64,000 nucleotides of DNA from positions 386,001-450,000 of the forward strand of contig CM035316.1 in the NCBI GenBank assembly GCA_000497125.2, read 5' to 3'. The position numbers and the translations under genes were made by a program. Below the pieces are notes generated by a model. That model was given only the letters and a program-made list of their open reading frames with translations. It had not been told where the DNA came from and searched no databases. Below, in pieces: positions 32,740 to 45,889 of the stretch (positions within the stretch are counted from its first letter, which is position 1; each line of letters begins with the position of its first letter). Origin of the DNA: Spironucleus salmonicida. Taxonomy: Eukaryota; Fornicata; Diplomonadida; Hexamitidae.

Positions 32740-35700
32740 ATGATAAAGCTAAAACGGTCCCTAAATAAAATACTAAAGCATGTTAACACATCTGCGTTAA
32801 CTAAACTATTATTATATAATGAAAAACTATTTAATGTGACTACTTCTACACATTCGCTACAAATTGATGATAGTAAGTTATTTTTTACTTACATAGAGGA
32901 TGCGGAAGATATTTTATCTAATATATTTTCAGATCTTAAAAATTTATATTTAACTGCATAAGAAACAGAGATAACAGATATTATTAGAGATTATGCAGAT
33001 CTTTCATCTTTATCTGAAATAATATTTCAAGGGAATCATGTATATTTTCAAATGCTACTATAGGAGGTTATTTTTACTTAAACAAGGTTTGATGACGAAC
33101 AATATTTAACAAGTATCAGTTGTAGATTTTATAATGCAGATGCTGAAAAAATATCACAATGCTTATTTATACCGTCTATAGCATATAGAAAATAGGTGGA
33201 ACGTTTATCTATTAATTTTACACTTTCAAAATATGCAAAACATGCTCTAAATACTTATTCAGGACTTAAACAAATCACACTTACTATTACAGACGATAAT
33301 AATCATGTAGTTGATTTGCCATTCTCAGAAAATATGGAAAAATTCACATTAGTTAAGTAATTGATTAATACTTTTGAGATAATAGATATATATACATCTT
33401 ATCCTAATTTGATGTTCTTTTCTATTTCTTGCTCTATTGTTTAACATATTAATTTAAACTTTAGTAAGTAAGTTACTTAGTAATAATTATCTTCTAATCG
33501 ATTGAACTAAGATATTTAGTTTAAAAAGAACAAAGTTATTTAAATAATGCAATAAAAAGGGTGTTTGGAAATTTTTAAGTTCTTCTCGATTTCTGAAATC
33601 CCTGTTGATCTTTTTATTTTAATGACGTCAAACTAGCCAAAGATTCAAGAGATATTAATCAGTTCACAATTAGTATAGTCCAATTATACAGTATAAAACT
33701 TTGAAAAATTATAAAATTGGTTGAATCCAGATGTATTTAATAAGATTATTTAAATTTATAAATATGATAAATTTAAGGCAACAGAAAATCAATAAGAATA
33801 TAGGGTAGATGATGTTATTTTTGATATAAATCATTTTAATGAGGAGTATATACTTTAATAGAAGGCTACAAATTTAAAAGATTAGGTTTAAAAAACCTAA
33901 TGGAATATTCCTTCAAGATCATCTTTTGTTATTGATGAGAGCAACATTGATCATTATTTATATTAACAGCATGATTCTATATTCCACAGATCTATTAAAT
34001 CAATGGGAAAACCTCGAACAAATTCTCATACATTAATGTATGAAAAAATGATGCTATTAGCTGCCAATTAAAATAACAGTTCTAATACGGATTTAGAGTC
34101 AGAGTCAGAGTTTTATTCGTCGTCTTTCAATTCATCTTTATATTCTGAATCTAGTAGCTCAAGTTTAGTGTCACAAAGTATTAAATATGGTCGTAGAAAG
34201 ATTTCTTAGACAAATTTAAAACAAGTAAAATAAACGCCAGTTTTAGATGATAATTAAGTTCAAACTGTACGTAGAAGTTCATTTATTTAAGACAATCAGG
34301 ATATTTTAACAAACTGGACTATGGATACTAATATAGAAATACCTGTTTCAGAATCATTTGTTTCATATACAAAACCAACATTATATTAATAAATTGACTA
34401 ATCCATAATCAAAAAATCATACACTGAAAATGGAATTAGCTTAGATCAGTATATATCGGGTACTGAATTATAGGATGATTCATTAATTTAAGAAGAACCA
34501 TAGCATTTTGCCCACGATGACACAAGGTATTACTAGAAAAAGAATAAAAAAATACTAAAAAGATCTTGGTCTTCAATTCAGTTTTTTTCTATAGAAAAAA
34601 CTAAGCAACATTTTATATTTTAGAAAGGTGTATCACAATTTATAAATGTATATTTACGTAATGAAAAATAATCAATAATAAGATCTTTGTACTTATAACT
34701 ACCATTTTGTAAATTTAGCGAAATTAATTAAACAAAAGCGATTTTCAAGAAGCTTTTAGATAATTAATGTATAAGACAAGATAAAAGGGAAAAATATTGT
34801 TAAAAATCAGTTAAATAGCTAAAAGAGCTTATAAATGAGTAGGATATATTCTTTAATACAACGTAAATTGATGAAGATTTTGAGTTTTCAATGGTTTAAG
34901 ACTTTACATACGATGAACGTTAACATACATTGAGGGATGAAAAATAAGAATTTAAAGATTAATATTTCACATTTGATACTTTTTAGTAATAACTTTTTAA
35001 TAATTTCTATGATAAGTAAACTATGGATCCAATGAGAGTATAAAATTCTATCTTAAATGAAAATAATAAACAAGAACGTCATATGTCGATTATTCCTAAT
35101 GCCCATGTTTAAAATTTCCTTAGTATGAATTTGCCAGAAAAGATGTTCGGAATTACTTTAAATAAACATAAATTTTAGTTAAAAAATGATGAATAAGATG
35201 AAATAGCGATTTAAGAAATTGAGTAAAATACAACCGCTGTTCATATATCTATAATTTTATTTGTTATTGCGATACCATAAGGTACTAAAAAATTAATCTT
35301 GTTATAAGTACTTTTTACTGAATTTACATTCAATTTTTTAATCAATCATTTATCTTGTTTAGAAGAATTAGAATTGCAAGAATTGCCATTATTATCAAAT
35401 GCCACAACGTCCAGTCAGTCCATATAAAAATTAACTTTACTAGACCAAGGATATTTATCTATTTAAATTTTAGATTCACTATTCCCATGTTTAAATGATT
35501 TTTTCGGTGGTAATATTTTCTTAGATAATGATATTATCCATACGATGAATTTATAATTTATTAGCATTAGTTAAAGCAAGAATTTAAGCAAGAAGGCTTT
35601 ATAGTAATTTATTTAAGGAAATCAATTTACTTTGCAGTCATTAAGTTTGGATAACTGTCCAATCCCTTTTATTTAGTGCCAAATGAATAAACTAGAGACA

Positions 35701-35988
35701 CTTAATTGTAAAAATATTATATATTCTTATTCAGAATATTATATTAATAATTTAAGTTTAGGTCACCTTGATTTTTTGTAACTTATTATTTAAAGTCCAA
35801 ATATGTAAACTGCGTGTTATAATTAGATTACTCAACAATATTAAGGAGTATTTGATTACCAGAACTAATTCAATGTTATCAATACACATTATTGTAGCTA
35901 AATGGTGTCGGTTATCGTTGATTCACCTCTTGTCCAAGTTATCAAAAAATTTGTATCACGAGAATGTTTTATTTAGATTATGGAGTGA
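32740..35988 (+). CDS. Large protein with LRR-like C-terminus
   Basis: A 1082-aa protein. The N-terminal ~330 residues contain short hydrophobic/beta elements (IDDSKLFFTYIEDAEDI, SKYAKHALNTYSGLKQITL). The central ~350 residues are Ser/Asn/Gln-rich and probably disordered (DLESESEFYSSSFNSSLYSE, VSQSIKYGRRKISQ). The last ~250 are irregular LRR-like strands (LEELELQELPLLSNAT, IQKLTLLDQGYL, TLQSLSLDNCPIP, MNKLETLNCKNI). It reads like a divergent LRR scaffold; function unknown. The plus frame 35768-36217 is a shadow. Confidence 0.7.
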
Positions 35989-36030
35989 TTTTTATCTATA
36001 TTTAATTAGTATTTTTAGTTATTATTTTAA

Positions 36031-36399
36031 ATGGGTTGCGTTAACTCATAAAATATTGAAACCTTTTAACCAAAATAAAATATTTTACCACCATGGATGT
36101 AGGCTAATTATTGTGAATAAAAAGAACAACCTAGTTTACTATAAACAAATTTATCAGCAGAGTTCATTTAATAAAATGATAATAATTGTGAAAATATGTA
36201 AAAGTAGTTATTCGTAAGGGCACAGATAAACTCTAGAAATGGCTCAATTTAAACTTAAAAAATGAATTTATATGATTATTCAATAGATTAATCTGTTCAA
36301 TGGTAGCCAAGTCAAAGGGGAAGTTATAGTCAATCATTTCATCCAATTCAGACAGCATTAGACAGTACAATGTCTACTATCATGTAAGATATTGAATGA
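36031..36399 (+). CDS. Small MGC-type lipid-anchored protein
   Basis: A 122-aa Gln/Ser/Asn-rich protein starting MGCVNSQN. Gly2 and Ser6 form an N-myristoylation site, and Cys3 is ideally placed for palmitoylation, so it is probably a dually acylated peripheral protein of the plasma or flagellar membrane. The rest is low-complexity with no domain (ENMQKQLFVRAQINSRNGS, GSYSQSFHPIQTALDS). A DHHC palmitoyltransferase is encoded at 61316-62395, but any link is only thematic. ATG follows TTTTAA. Confidence 0.65.
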
Positions 36400-36510
36400 A
36401 TCATTATCCAAGATAACATGCAAAGTTTGGACTGATGTATGCAAGTTTATAGTTTTTTGAAAAAACTAATAAATATGATATTATTATATACAGTGAAATA
36501 CTAAGCAAAA

Positions 36511-36783
36511 ATGAGTGATAAAAAATTATTTAGAGTGACATCACCTGGATAGATAGCAGTTTATGATACACGATTTATATATGCTGAGCATATGGAATAT
36601 TTTTTAGCATAGGAGAAAACTTTTTTAAGTAAAGAGATTTAACAATTAGTGAAAAAAGAGTAGAAATATAAGGTTTAAAATGAATCATACAATAATAGTA
36701 AATCTACAAATTCTAAAGGTGAAAAATAAATGAATTAAGACTAAATATGTTAAATAGTAGGAAAATTTTTCAATCACTAGTGA
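36511..36783 (+). CDS. Hypothetical small protein
   Basis: A 90-aa frame starting MSDKKLFRVTSPGQIAVYD, then helical, Lys/Gln-rich (EKTFLSKEIQQLVKKEQKYK) and ending VGKFFNHQ. No family recognised. Its stop codon lies inside the palindrome TCACTAGTGA shared with the convergent helicase gene, so both proteins end in His-Gln. ATG after GCAAAA. Confidence 0.6.
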
Positions 36784-39479
36784 GATTTATTAAATTCAAT
36801 TAATGATTTTAATATATCTTTATAATTATCACATGGAAGAAGCTTTAATTCTAATTATCGATGTTAAAAATTATAGTTTAATAGTTCTAAGCATTTATCA
36901 AGAGTAATTACTTCTATATCTTAGATGGTTACTTATTTCTCTTCTACTGGTTTTGTCCAACTACTCCAATTTTTCCTATCTGGATCTTCTTTTTAGAACT
37001 TCAGTACTTTTTTAAATTTAGATTTAATTTACTCTTTATTTTCTGTTAATATTACAGGTTAGGGTTTCGTTATTACGAATGTTGGCTTATCCATTAGTTC
37101 ATAGATTTCTTCATACTCAGAGTTACTAAACTACGCCTACCATGTCTAAAATTCTTAAATAGATGCAAAAATCCAATTATTTTTTTCTGAATATTTTTAA
37201 AATTTACCCCAATATCCATTTGTACATGATTGGCCTTTGAATACAATAAATGAATACTAAGCACGACTTAGTGCAACATTTACTCTACATCCATTTTCAA
37301 CAAATGAGTCAATCCCGCTATTTTCCGTTTTTACATGTGAAAAAATAATAATTTATCTCTCATCCCCTTAAAATGCATCAACAGTTGATACTAAAATACC
37401 CTCGGGAAGCATTTCTCGAAGAAAGTCAGACTATGCACGATATGGTGTGATGACACCAATTTATATTAGTAGAAATTAACTTGAATTCAATAAATATACT
37501 ATAAAATCTTTAATAGAATATGCTTCTATTTTATTTACTCTTGATTGATTACATTTTTCATCTTGTGATTTTAAGTGAAAGGTCGCTACTGGAGGCATAA
37601 TACCAAAATTATTCTTAAAATTATGCTTTATTTTTATCTTATTGGAACTAGCTGGAAGATTTTTATCGTAGTCCTCTTTTTCAAACTAATAATCAAGTAA
37701 TTTTTGTTATAATATAATTAAATAAGGATCAATATTAGTAACAACATTTCCATTATAAAAAAACATAGAAGATAGTGCTGAGATATGTTTATTGCATCTA
37801 TATTATTCCCAAAGAGATATAACCTCCATTCCAGCTTCTATAAATCTTTAAAAAATTGATTTTTCAATACTTTAAATTGAAGAAATAGGGGGTAATTATG
37901 CTGGATCTCCACATAGTATGATTTTATGTGATTAAACTAAACTTGAAATATAAATATATTCAAACTCTTTCATTTAACTTGCTTCATCTACAATAACTAA
38001 ATCAAATTATTAGCATTAACATTTAGAAATACTTGAGCAGGTAACAAATGAAGCAAAACATGATGGATTAAAAGTATCTCTTTAATAGTCAGAGAGATTT
38101 TTGTTTGCTAAATTTGAGCCTAACCTTTAAAATAGCCGTTATGGAATATCTGTAACTGATAATCTTGCTAAAATATTATCAATTGCAGTATTGGTAATAG
38201 CAGTGACTAAGATTTTAAATTCGTCACCAAATAGATAATACAAGTGCTAAATTAAATTAACAAGAGTTTGAGATTTTCCGGATCCAAAAACTCCTCGAAT
38301 TAAAAACAATGTCTAATAACTATTTTCTTATACATATGAATCAATAACAGTTTTAAAAGCTTTGTATTAATAATCATTTAGTTATACACTTGATTTGCTT
38401 GGAATTTAAAAATCATGTATTTGATACTCAAAATTCTATAATTATATGTCTTTTGATAAATTTTTATTATATATAGCAGCTAAATTCTTTAAAAAGTTTA
38501 AGCTAAATTAATTGAAATTCTATCTTTAAATCGTGTCAGTGAGTTAATTAAAATATTAGAGCATAAGTTAAAATTTACTAAGATGAATGAATGATAATTT
38601 TTTTCCATTTTTATTATAAATATCAAAAAGTTTTGGGTTTAACTTGCTGAATGGCAATAACCACACTTCTAGCGAGTTACTTTTTTCATAACTATCAAGT
38701 ATAAATAAATGCATTTATTATTCAAATTAACTAATATTAACTATAACAGCGATTAAATCATTTTTACTAAATTTTATTTAAGTTTCGAATTAAAGCTTTA
38801 ACCTCGCTTCTATTGCGTTTTCAGTTTAATATTTATTCTTTGGATAGTAGAAAAAGTTTCCCTGAAAATATTCTAACGTATTCGCGATTTCTATTAAATT
38901 ATAAAGCAACTCACAAGAGATTTATTGCAAATTTGCTAAAAAAATATCATTGAGTGTATTCACTGCTTCAAAGTTGTTATATTTTTTAAGTAGTTCTAAA
39001 TATGACTTTATTTCGTTCCTTTAAACTGGGAATATAATTTATTATTTACAAGTAAGAAAATTTATAGAATCATCAAGTTATCTATTATATTTTTCGATAT
39101 ATAAAGAGTTTTAAATCGGTTTACAATTTTTTTATGGAGGTTCTATACTTATTGTTGAAGTAATATCTTACTGTTCTATAATATGTAGTTAATTTTTTGG
39201 TTATGTTTGTTAGATCAAGTCACCTACAATAATATTATGTTTAGACTTTGCATTAGATAGTTTTATTTTCGATATTTATAGCTCATCTTACAGTTAAATT
39301 AAGAACAAAGTGGTGGTAATGATATCGTCCTTCAAGTTTTTTTCTTCATATTAAAAGCTAGCTACTATTTTTTACGTAGATACATCTTTTATATAAAGTG
39401 TATTATTTTTTATTAACAGTAGAGCATCTATCCATTTTTTAACCTTTTATGTTTTCTACTTGGTGTACAGTACATTCAT
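36774..39479 (-). CDS. SF1 helicase (UPF1/DNA2/ZGRF1-like)
   Basis: A 901-aa protein. The N-terminal ~480 residues are divergent (MNVLYTKQKTQKVKK; strands such as KSKHNIIVGDLIQQTQ). The helicase core begins at about 510: Q-like LNDYQYKAF, Walker A RGVFGSGKSQTLV, Walker B/II LVIVDEASQM, III CGDPAQLPP, IV-V region VITPYRAQ and VSTVDAFQGDERQIII, VI NVALSRAQ. The DEAS box and DAFQGDE are typical of the UPF1-like SF1B group. FGIMPPVATFHL followed by Cys resembles ZGRF1/Mov10 relatives. It unwinds RNA or DNA 5' to 3' in the family; the exact role is unknown. It overlaps the preceding small gene by 10 bp at the stops. Confidence 0.85.
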
Positions 39480-39514
39480 ATATCTAAAAAATTAATATTA
39501 TATACAGATATAAC

Positions 39515-40000
39515 TCACTTTGTTATGAAGTTGAATCCAGTTTCCCAATGGTCATGACAACCAGGGCCTCTAAATATATCATATTAAACCTTGTCTTTCT
39601 AAACTTTATCACTTTAATAAAGCCTCCAGGATGGGTATCTTCGGTTAATATTTTTAACATTATATGTTTGACACCCAGGTGAGATATCGTTTGATACTCC
39701 AAATTATTTCATATATAATTTATCTGATCTATCTAAGTTATTAATAGTCATTGGAACAGATTTAATTTTTTATATGCTATATTAATTTGGTGGAACAGAT
39801 TGATTGTCATTTACTACTTAATCAATATATCGTTTAGTTCTAGAAAATATTTTTGGTACAACCTAGGCCTTATTAAATAATGTGCTAGGTATATTATATG
39901 ATCCAGGTCCAACATCTTTAGATTTTTGGGTTTTCGGTTAAATTCTTCTATCTAAAACTTAAAATGCTTATCTTATATCATTTTTATCGTAGGAAGACAT
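39515..40000 (-). CDS. SHIPPO/STPGR-repeat flagellar protein
   Basis: A 161-aa protein with PGxY-type repeats: VGPGSYNIPSTLFNKAQ, VPPNQYSIQKIKSVP, ISPGCQTYNVKNI and FRGPGCHDHW. Such STPGR/SHIPPO motifs occur in ODF3, CIMAP and Pitchfork-type proteins associated with axonemal microtubules. The small size and repeat spacing (~35 residues) fit. It is likely a flagellar microtubule inner or associated protein in a multiflagellate diplomonad. Start MSSYDKND at 40000; 35 bp downstream lies the start side of the helicase gene. Confidence 0.8.
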
Positions 40001-40048
40001 TTATGCGGTTAAATCGAATGTATATATAATGTATATTAATTTCAAATA

Positions 40049-40603
40049 TCATTAAATAATTGAACGAAGGTCAATTTCAATTTTTCCATCTCTTGTTCTG
40101 ACACCTTCCTCTAGGAGCTTATTCATTTCCTTCTAATCGTCATTTGCCTTAAAAAGAACTTACCACCTGTTTTAAACGCTACTTTTGGTAATAGGTCTAG
40201 GCTTGAGATCTTATAAACTGCAAAGTTCACGATAATTAGCATAAAAAATAGACTAGAATTATTCTGATTTTCTGAGTTCTCGCATTAACGATTTCTCTGC
40301 ATCATTTACTGCAGACTAGTATTACTTTTCTAAATATTATGCTTAATCAAAGATATCTCTGGCAAGGCGTAAAAATTATTACACTGTTTGAATCTAATTT
40401 GCAAGAACTAAATTAAATAAGGTTGAAAAATCCATTTGAGACTATGGATAATTTTAATGTTATGAAAAGTCGAATGGTGTTGAAAATAATGATGCGGATC
40501 CTCTTGAATTAATACAAGCCTGTAAAGCTTACAATATGTTACGCCTTGTTTACCCTATCACCGGAGTAGCACCTAAATAAGTATGAGATTTGGTATTCTC
40601 CAT
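40049..40603 (-). CDS. Hypothetical helical protein
   Basis: A 184-aa frame starting MENTKSHTQLGATPVIGQT. After 70 residues it becomes helical and charged (QYQSAVNDAEKSLMREL, DDQKEMNKLLEEGVRTRDGK). The end is IEIDLRSIIQ. No family recognised. The position next to the SHIPPO gene might hint at the flagellum, which is weak. It is divergent from the gene at 40705 across a 101-bp AT-rich gap that must hold both promoters. Confidence 0.65.
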
Positions 40604-40704
40604 TTTTATATATAGTTAATAAATATAAATTGTAAATATATAATTTTGACTTAAATAAAAAATATTTATATTGAATATAATACATCTTTTCCTTTTTCTT
40701 TTGA

Positions 40705-41475
40705 ATGGAATAATCGCATGATTTTTCCGATACACATTAATATCAACAATAAGATGATAATACACTTAACGAACAATATAATTATTATGCTGATGTATCA
40801 AATTCTATTATTATTGAACTTAGAGTATACGCTTTGGGCTTTGATAGAGCTTAGAATTAAGATACTTTCCGTCAAGATACTTATCATTAGTTTGATCTTG
40901 ATAAATCAATTTTTACATCTTATTAAATATTGCATGATAATCTAATCAAAGCTTCAAATGCTAGTTATCTAAAATCATAATTTTTTAGAATTTGTTAGTT
41001 GGATGAAATCTAAAAAAGAATTTCTATTGGAGCAAATGACGTTGTTTAAGACGCACCACCTACTAGTTAAATTCCTTGGATTTCAACTAGTGAAGATGTT
41101 TAATCTTTAGTTTCCAGCGGAACATAAAGAATCTATTTAGCAGCTATCAGATATACTAAAGCATAGGCTTTGTAATTGAGCTAATATATTTCAGCTGAAG
41201 AAAAAGTATTTCTTCTTAAATTGCATAGTTCCAGAAGAGCTGAAGATGAATACGATATTTAAGACGAAATGCACTAAGTAAAATAGTAGCTATCTGATCA
41301 ATTGTCGATAGACCGTAGACCTCTCCCATAATTTGCACAGGTATTGATTAAAAGATAGCATATAACAGAGTTTGTGAATTTTGCATATTTAATAAGTAAT
41401 GCATAAAGTGACGATGAGGCTAGGTAAATCATAAAGCTTAATCCTTAAATCGCCAAGAAGTTTTTTGGAAAGTGA
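40705..41475 (+). CDS. Hypothetical protein
   Basis: A 256-aa frame under TAR=Gln, starting MEQSHDFSDTHQYQQQDD. The standard-code frame at 40718-40945 is a shadow. The middle and end are mixed helical (SEDVQSLVSSGTQRIYLAAI, AEEKVFLLKLHSSRRAEDEY, RRPLPQFAQVLIKRQHI) and end KKFFGK. Not recognised. It converges on the giant gene, whose stop is 23 bp away. Confidence 0.65.
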
Positions 41476-41497
41476 GAATAATTTTTTAATTAAAAAA

Positions 41498-44400
41498 TCA
41501 CTTCATTGATTAAATGAATTTTTCAATAACATGATCAATCCACTATGGTGCAGATTTTTCTATACTTTCTTAATCTCTAATTTTTAGGCATGTATTCCAA
41601 TGATTAATATTAGTTGAAATAACCATCATTGTGCCATAAAAACTTGGTTCTGCTATTGATATAGAGCTTCCAGACTCCGTAAACTCATTCTATGTAATTT
41701 AATCCACTAATTATTCATACATTTGCTCATACTTAAGTTTGTTTGCTTATTCTGACTCCAAATCAGTGACCATGGTAAATTTCCGCAATGAAATAAATGT
41801 AACTGGAGTGAAAATATCAACAGAATTATTTTAATAGTCTTCAAAAGGTATTTAGTTTTCAGATAAATATTACATCATTTTGATAAGTGGCTATATAGCC
41901 TCTGGTAATTATTATTCCTCACCTGGCCCAATTAGTAAAATATTTGTAGAAGAAAATAGGCTATTATTTGTTAAGGAGGAGCCAAATTTGTTATTAAATA
42001 ACTTTGATAATGTTATAGGTAGATTTTAAACTTTTTTTAATAAACAATATATAAATTCTAGCGATTTTGCTTATTCTGTAAATGAAAGATAAACAAAACT
42101 TTATAAATGAGCATAACAACGTAGATTATGATGGAATATGCAAGAAATATCTTTTAATGCTAATCTAAGAGCATGAAGCGTAATATTTTGTAGATTCTTT
42201 TCGTTTTAAATAAGTGTTAGAATTTCAATTAACTCGGTTTAAATATATTATTGTTTGGAGGTTGCAGAGTAAAGTTTGACGTTCTTTTCATTCATTTCAA
42301 TTATGAGGTAGATATTATGTAGAAAAAGATCATAATCTGATATAAAGCACTATGCATTAGCTGCATATTAAGATCTATTGAAAATTTCTGAGCTAAATTC
42401 GGATAAGAATATATCCTAAGGCACTTATAGTAATCCAAAATAAAAATTATCATCAATTGCAAATGTATAAAAGCCTTTTGATTTTTATATTTGTGAAAAA
42501 AGTTAAATTTCGTCCTGTAATTTAATACTTGGATTGAAGTATTATAACCTTTGGATGGCACTATCCTTATCTTTTACTTTTTCAGGTTCGACCATTTAAT
42601 ATTATTTTACATGATAAATAGGAGATGTCAGATCAAGGCAAATTGATAGTTTTCCTTATTATGTTACTTCCCCACTAGATTTACTGCTTGATGCATAAAC
42701 TTGTGTTTTTGAATTGAATCCAACTGATAAAACCGAACAAGTATTTAAAAATCTATGTAAATGTTTCTTTACTGCCGAGTTTACATTCATATTAGATAAT
42801 GTACACTACAATAATTCTTAGATAAATTTATATGAGCTTTGTAAATAATTATTCTTCAGTAAAGCATAATGTCTAGGAATTTTTATAATTGTTTCAGATG
42901 AAATAATAGGAGATAAATATTTCTAAAAACATCTTCCTACATTCAACAATTTCATATATTTATCTAATGATAACTTTTACACTAACATGTCAAATATATG
43001 CTAAACATTTTCAAACTTGAAATTTATATTTTACTTTATATTTTCATATTAATTGTTAAATATATTATCAAACTCCTATTTTAGTGAGGGGGAGATAAAA
43101 TCTTGAATAAGACTATCGAAAATATTAGTAAATTTTGGGAGTTCAAAAGATTATAACTGATTGTCATATGAAATTATACGAAGCACTAATATTAATGAAT
43201 TTGACTATTGATCTCTTGAAATCATTACTATATCTTTATTATCTAATTTTTTAGTTAATATTATTTTTTTGAAGTTAAGTTATGTCCAGATAAAGGGAAT
43301 TAAGAAATATGAACTTTTTCTAAAATTTTTATTATGCAAATAATTATGGAATAATTTATTTTCTTCAAAGGGTAGATTTTATCTTTCAAATTAATAATCG
43401 GCCATAAGGAACTCAGTAAGTTTATCCCGTAATTAAGAAATAATTATCGGGTAAACTTGTATGTAATATAAATATAATTCAAATCTAAATGAAATAGGAA
43501 CAAACCCAATATCAAGTATAAGATTACATTCTTTACGATTTAATTATTTATTAAGAATACTAATACCATTTATTGTAATTTGTTAAGGAAATAATGTGTT
43601 AACTTTTTGTTATTATAACCCAACTTCCATAAATTAAACATAAAAATTATTTTTATCTGATTCTAGTCTAGGAGCAATTATAATTTGATCATCGATTTCC
43701 TACTTAAAATAGTTATTATCATGAATATTTTTAATATTAATGTTATAAAAAATTTTGAAAAAATCTGCTTAATTATCTTAATATGGTTATGACTATTAAT
43801 CAAATGATTAATACTTATATTAATTTTCAAATATATCATTTTTTTCTGCAATTTATTTTAATAAATCATTTTATTAAGAACTTGATTATTTTAAATTACT
43901 ACTATACTTTTAATAAAAAGTATCTTAGATAATATTCAGTTTATTCTATATATCTTAGTTAGAAAATTTATATTTTCGTATCATTGCTCGCCCATATGTG
44001 TTAGAATAATCTATCTAAGAAATGGATTTATTTACCATATCGATATTCACTTTATTAGTTGATAATAAGTAATTAAGAATATCAACACTAAATTCTTTAT
44101 ATTGCTAAAAACTTTGGGTATTTGAATTTTATTCATAAAATAAATTACTAACTTTATATCTTTCAAAATTAGGATCTCTTGATAGAAGTTTGAGCTTAGA
44201 TGAACTATAGGCTAAATCTGTACTTAAAATATAACTATATATACTTTTAAAGTATAATGAGAACGATAATAGAATAGACGAAATTGTGCTTCCAAATAAA
44301 AAATCTAAAAAATTATTCTGACAAAAGTTAGTACGTTCCCCTGGTGACACATTAAAGCCTAAAAATTCAAATATTTCGCTAGCGTGAATAAGATGATAAG

Positions 44401-45661
44401 GAATTTTATACACTTTTTTACCTTGATACTATCCTATTGTTGATGTAGGTAATGATATATCCGAATTAATAGATATATCAGAGTGATCTAAGCAGCTGTT
44501 AAAGCTAGGGTCCTAATAATTTTTAAATATACTCCGCTTTGGACAATAGAAGTAAGTATCAGTTTAATTCGAATCTATAGCATCTACTAAATCATTCTAT
44601 TATAACTAGTATTAATCTCCAGTTTGTCCTAGAAAATCATCTCTAGAACTAGTAACAGATGATATTTATAGAATAAGCATAGTATTATCAACCAATACTG
44701 ATGGACAATCATTATAATATTCTTATACTTATAAAACGGAACTTGGCGGTGCACCTTTAAGACATAGTCTTATCCAAACTTCTTACACTGTCATGATAAA
44801 TTCTCTATGATCTGGACTTTATTCAGCTAGCAAAAAGTGTGCAATAGGAATAACATTTCCTGGAGCATCCAAAAATGCACCAGAATCCCCACCTCCCGTG
44901 GTGAAGTCAATTCTCTACTATAAAAAATCTTATATTATATGCTCCTATGCACTAGTAACGTTTTCTGGCTAACTGTCATCTAGACTTATTTATATTTGGC
45001 AGTTTTGAAGAAGCTGCTTAAAAACTTACGGCAGACTATTTTATTCATCTTTAATTAAATAGTTAATAGAGTCTATTATGATACCTAGAAATGAGCCATT
45101 AAGCCTCGAGCAGGAACTAGTCGGTGATTGCCCTAGCTCAAAAATATCTGATAAATTATTAGTTGCATCTATAATTCTAGCTATCGGAGGGCAATAAAGC
45201 GTTTTATTTTTATGAATTGGAACTTCAGTACTTTAAATAGGTAAAAAAGTATTTGTTAGTAATGTTCGAAGTGTCTGGTACATGTTTGGAAACAACTACT
45301 TAAGAGTTTCTGGTTCACCATCACAAAAATTTGGCGTTAACTGTAGTTAAATTTATTTACCGTTGGCAAGCTGTGTTTATGCGAAATTAAGCTATTCTTT
45401 AGAAACAAGAAAAAGATTATTTTTAGAATTTAGTGTTGATAGGAAAGATTAAATTAAAAGGTGCTCATCTATTGAAAAATTATCTATTAATTATACATTG
45501 ATTAAAAGAGTTAATTACTACCCTTATTATTCAAATGTGAATAAACTATTTGTTAACACGGTAAGTTAATAAAAATCAATTTAATGTGGCAAATTAGCTA
45601 AATCCGAATCAATTTAGTTGACTATCTTTGAAATATAATTGCACGAATTGACACTTTACAT
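41498..45661 (-). CDS. Giant protein with trypsin-like GDSG motif
   Basis: A single 1387-aa frame with no TGA that I could find, many TAR codons. At about residue 240 it has DFTTGGGDSGAFLDAPGNVI followed by PIAHF. This matches the serine-nucleophile loop and following strands of trypsin/HtrA-like peptidases (GDSGG/A plus strand G.VIGI). The His and Asp partners cannot be placed with confidence (an IHKNKTLYC segment lies upstream). The remaining ~1100 residues are mixed alpha/beta (NVSPGERTNFCQNNFLDFL, TSKQQYIQTELIEILTL, ISLRKFTMVTDLESEQANK) with no family I know. A protease-derived large protein, possibly active, is the best description. Minus frame 42301-42561 is a shadow. Confidence 0.65.
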
Positions 45662-45741
45662 ATTAAAAATAAAATGAAACGCGTTATCTTAAAACTAAAC
45701 TCTAGGCTAAAGCTATTAACATGAATTATATGATATAAAAA

Positions 45742-45858
45742 ATGGATGATAGCGAAATTAATCGGGAATATCTTCTAAATGTGATTATAGAGTAGCATCG
45801 TACGAATATTCAACTGTTTACGATTCATCTTATAACACAATAAGTAATCTCATTTTGA
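45742..45858 (+). CDS. Possible very small protein
   Basis: A 38-codon frame (MDDSEINREYLLNVIIEQ, then HRTNIQLFTIHLITQQ). Composition looks coding, but it is too short for certainty. An in-frame ATG at 45721 would add seven residues. It lies between the divergent giant gene and a convergent small gene. Confidence 0.35.
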
Positions 45859-45889
45859 CGGTATATTATTTAATATAAAATATTATATT

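Noticed and set aside
35768-36217. 149-aa plus-strand ORF rich in Leu/Ile/Tyr
   Set aside because: It overlaps the end of the 1082-aa gene and the MGC gene in another frame; its composition is that of AT-rich shadow DNA.
40718-40945. Ile/Leu-rich ORF
   Set aside because: It is a shadow of the 256-aa gene at 40705-41475, which is polar and reads through TAA/TAG.
42301-42561. Minus-strand ORF starting MPSKGYNTS
   Set aside because: It is in a different frame from the continuous 1387-aa minus gene, whose translation in the same stretch is better balanced.
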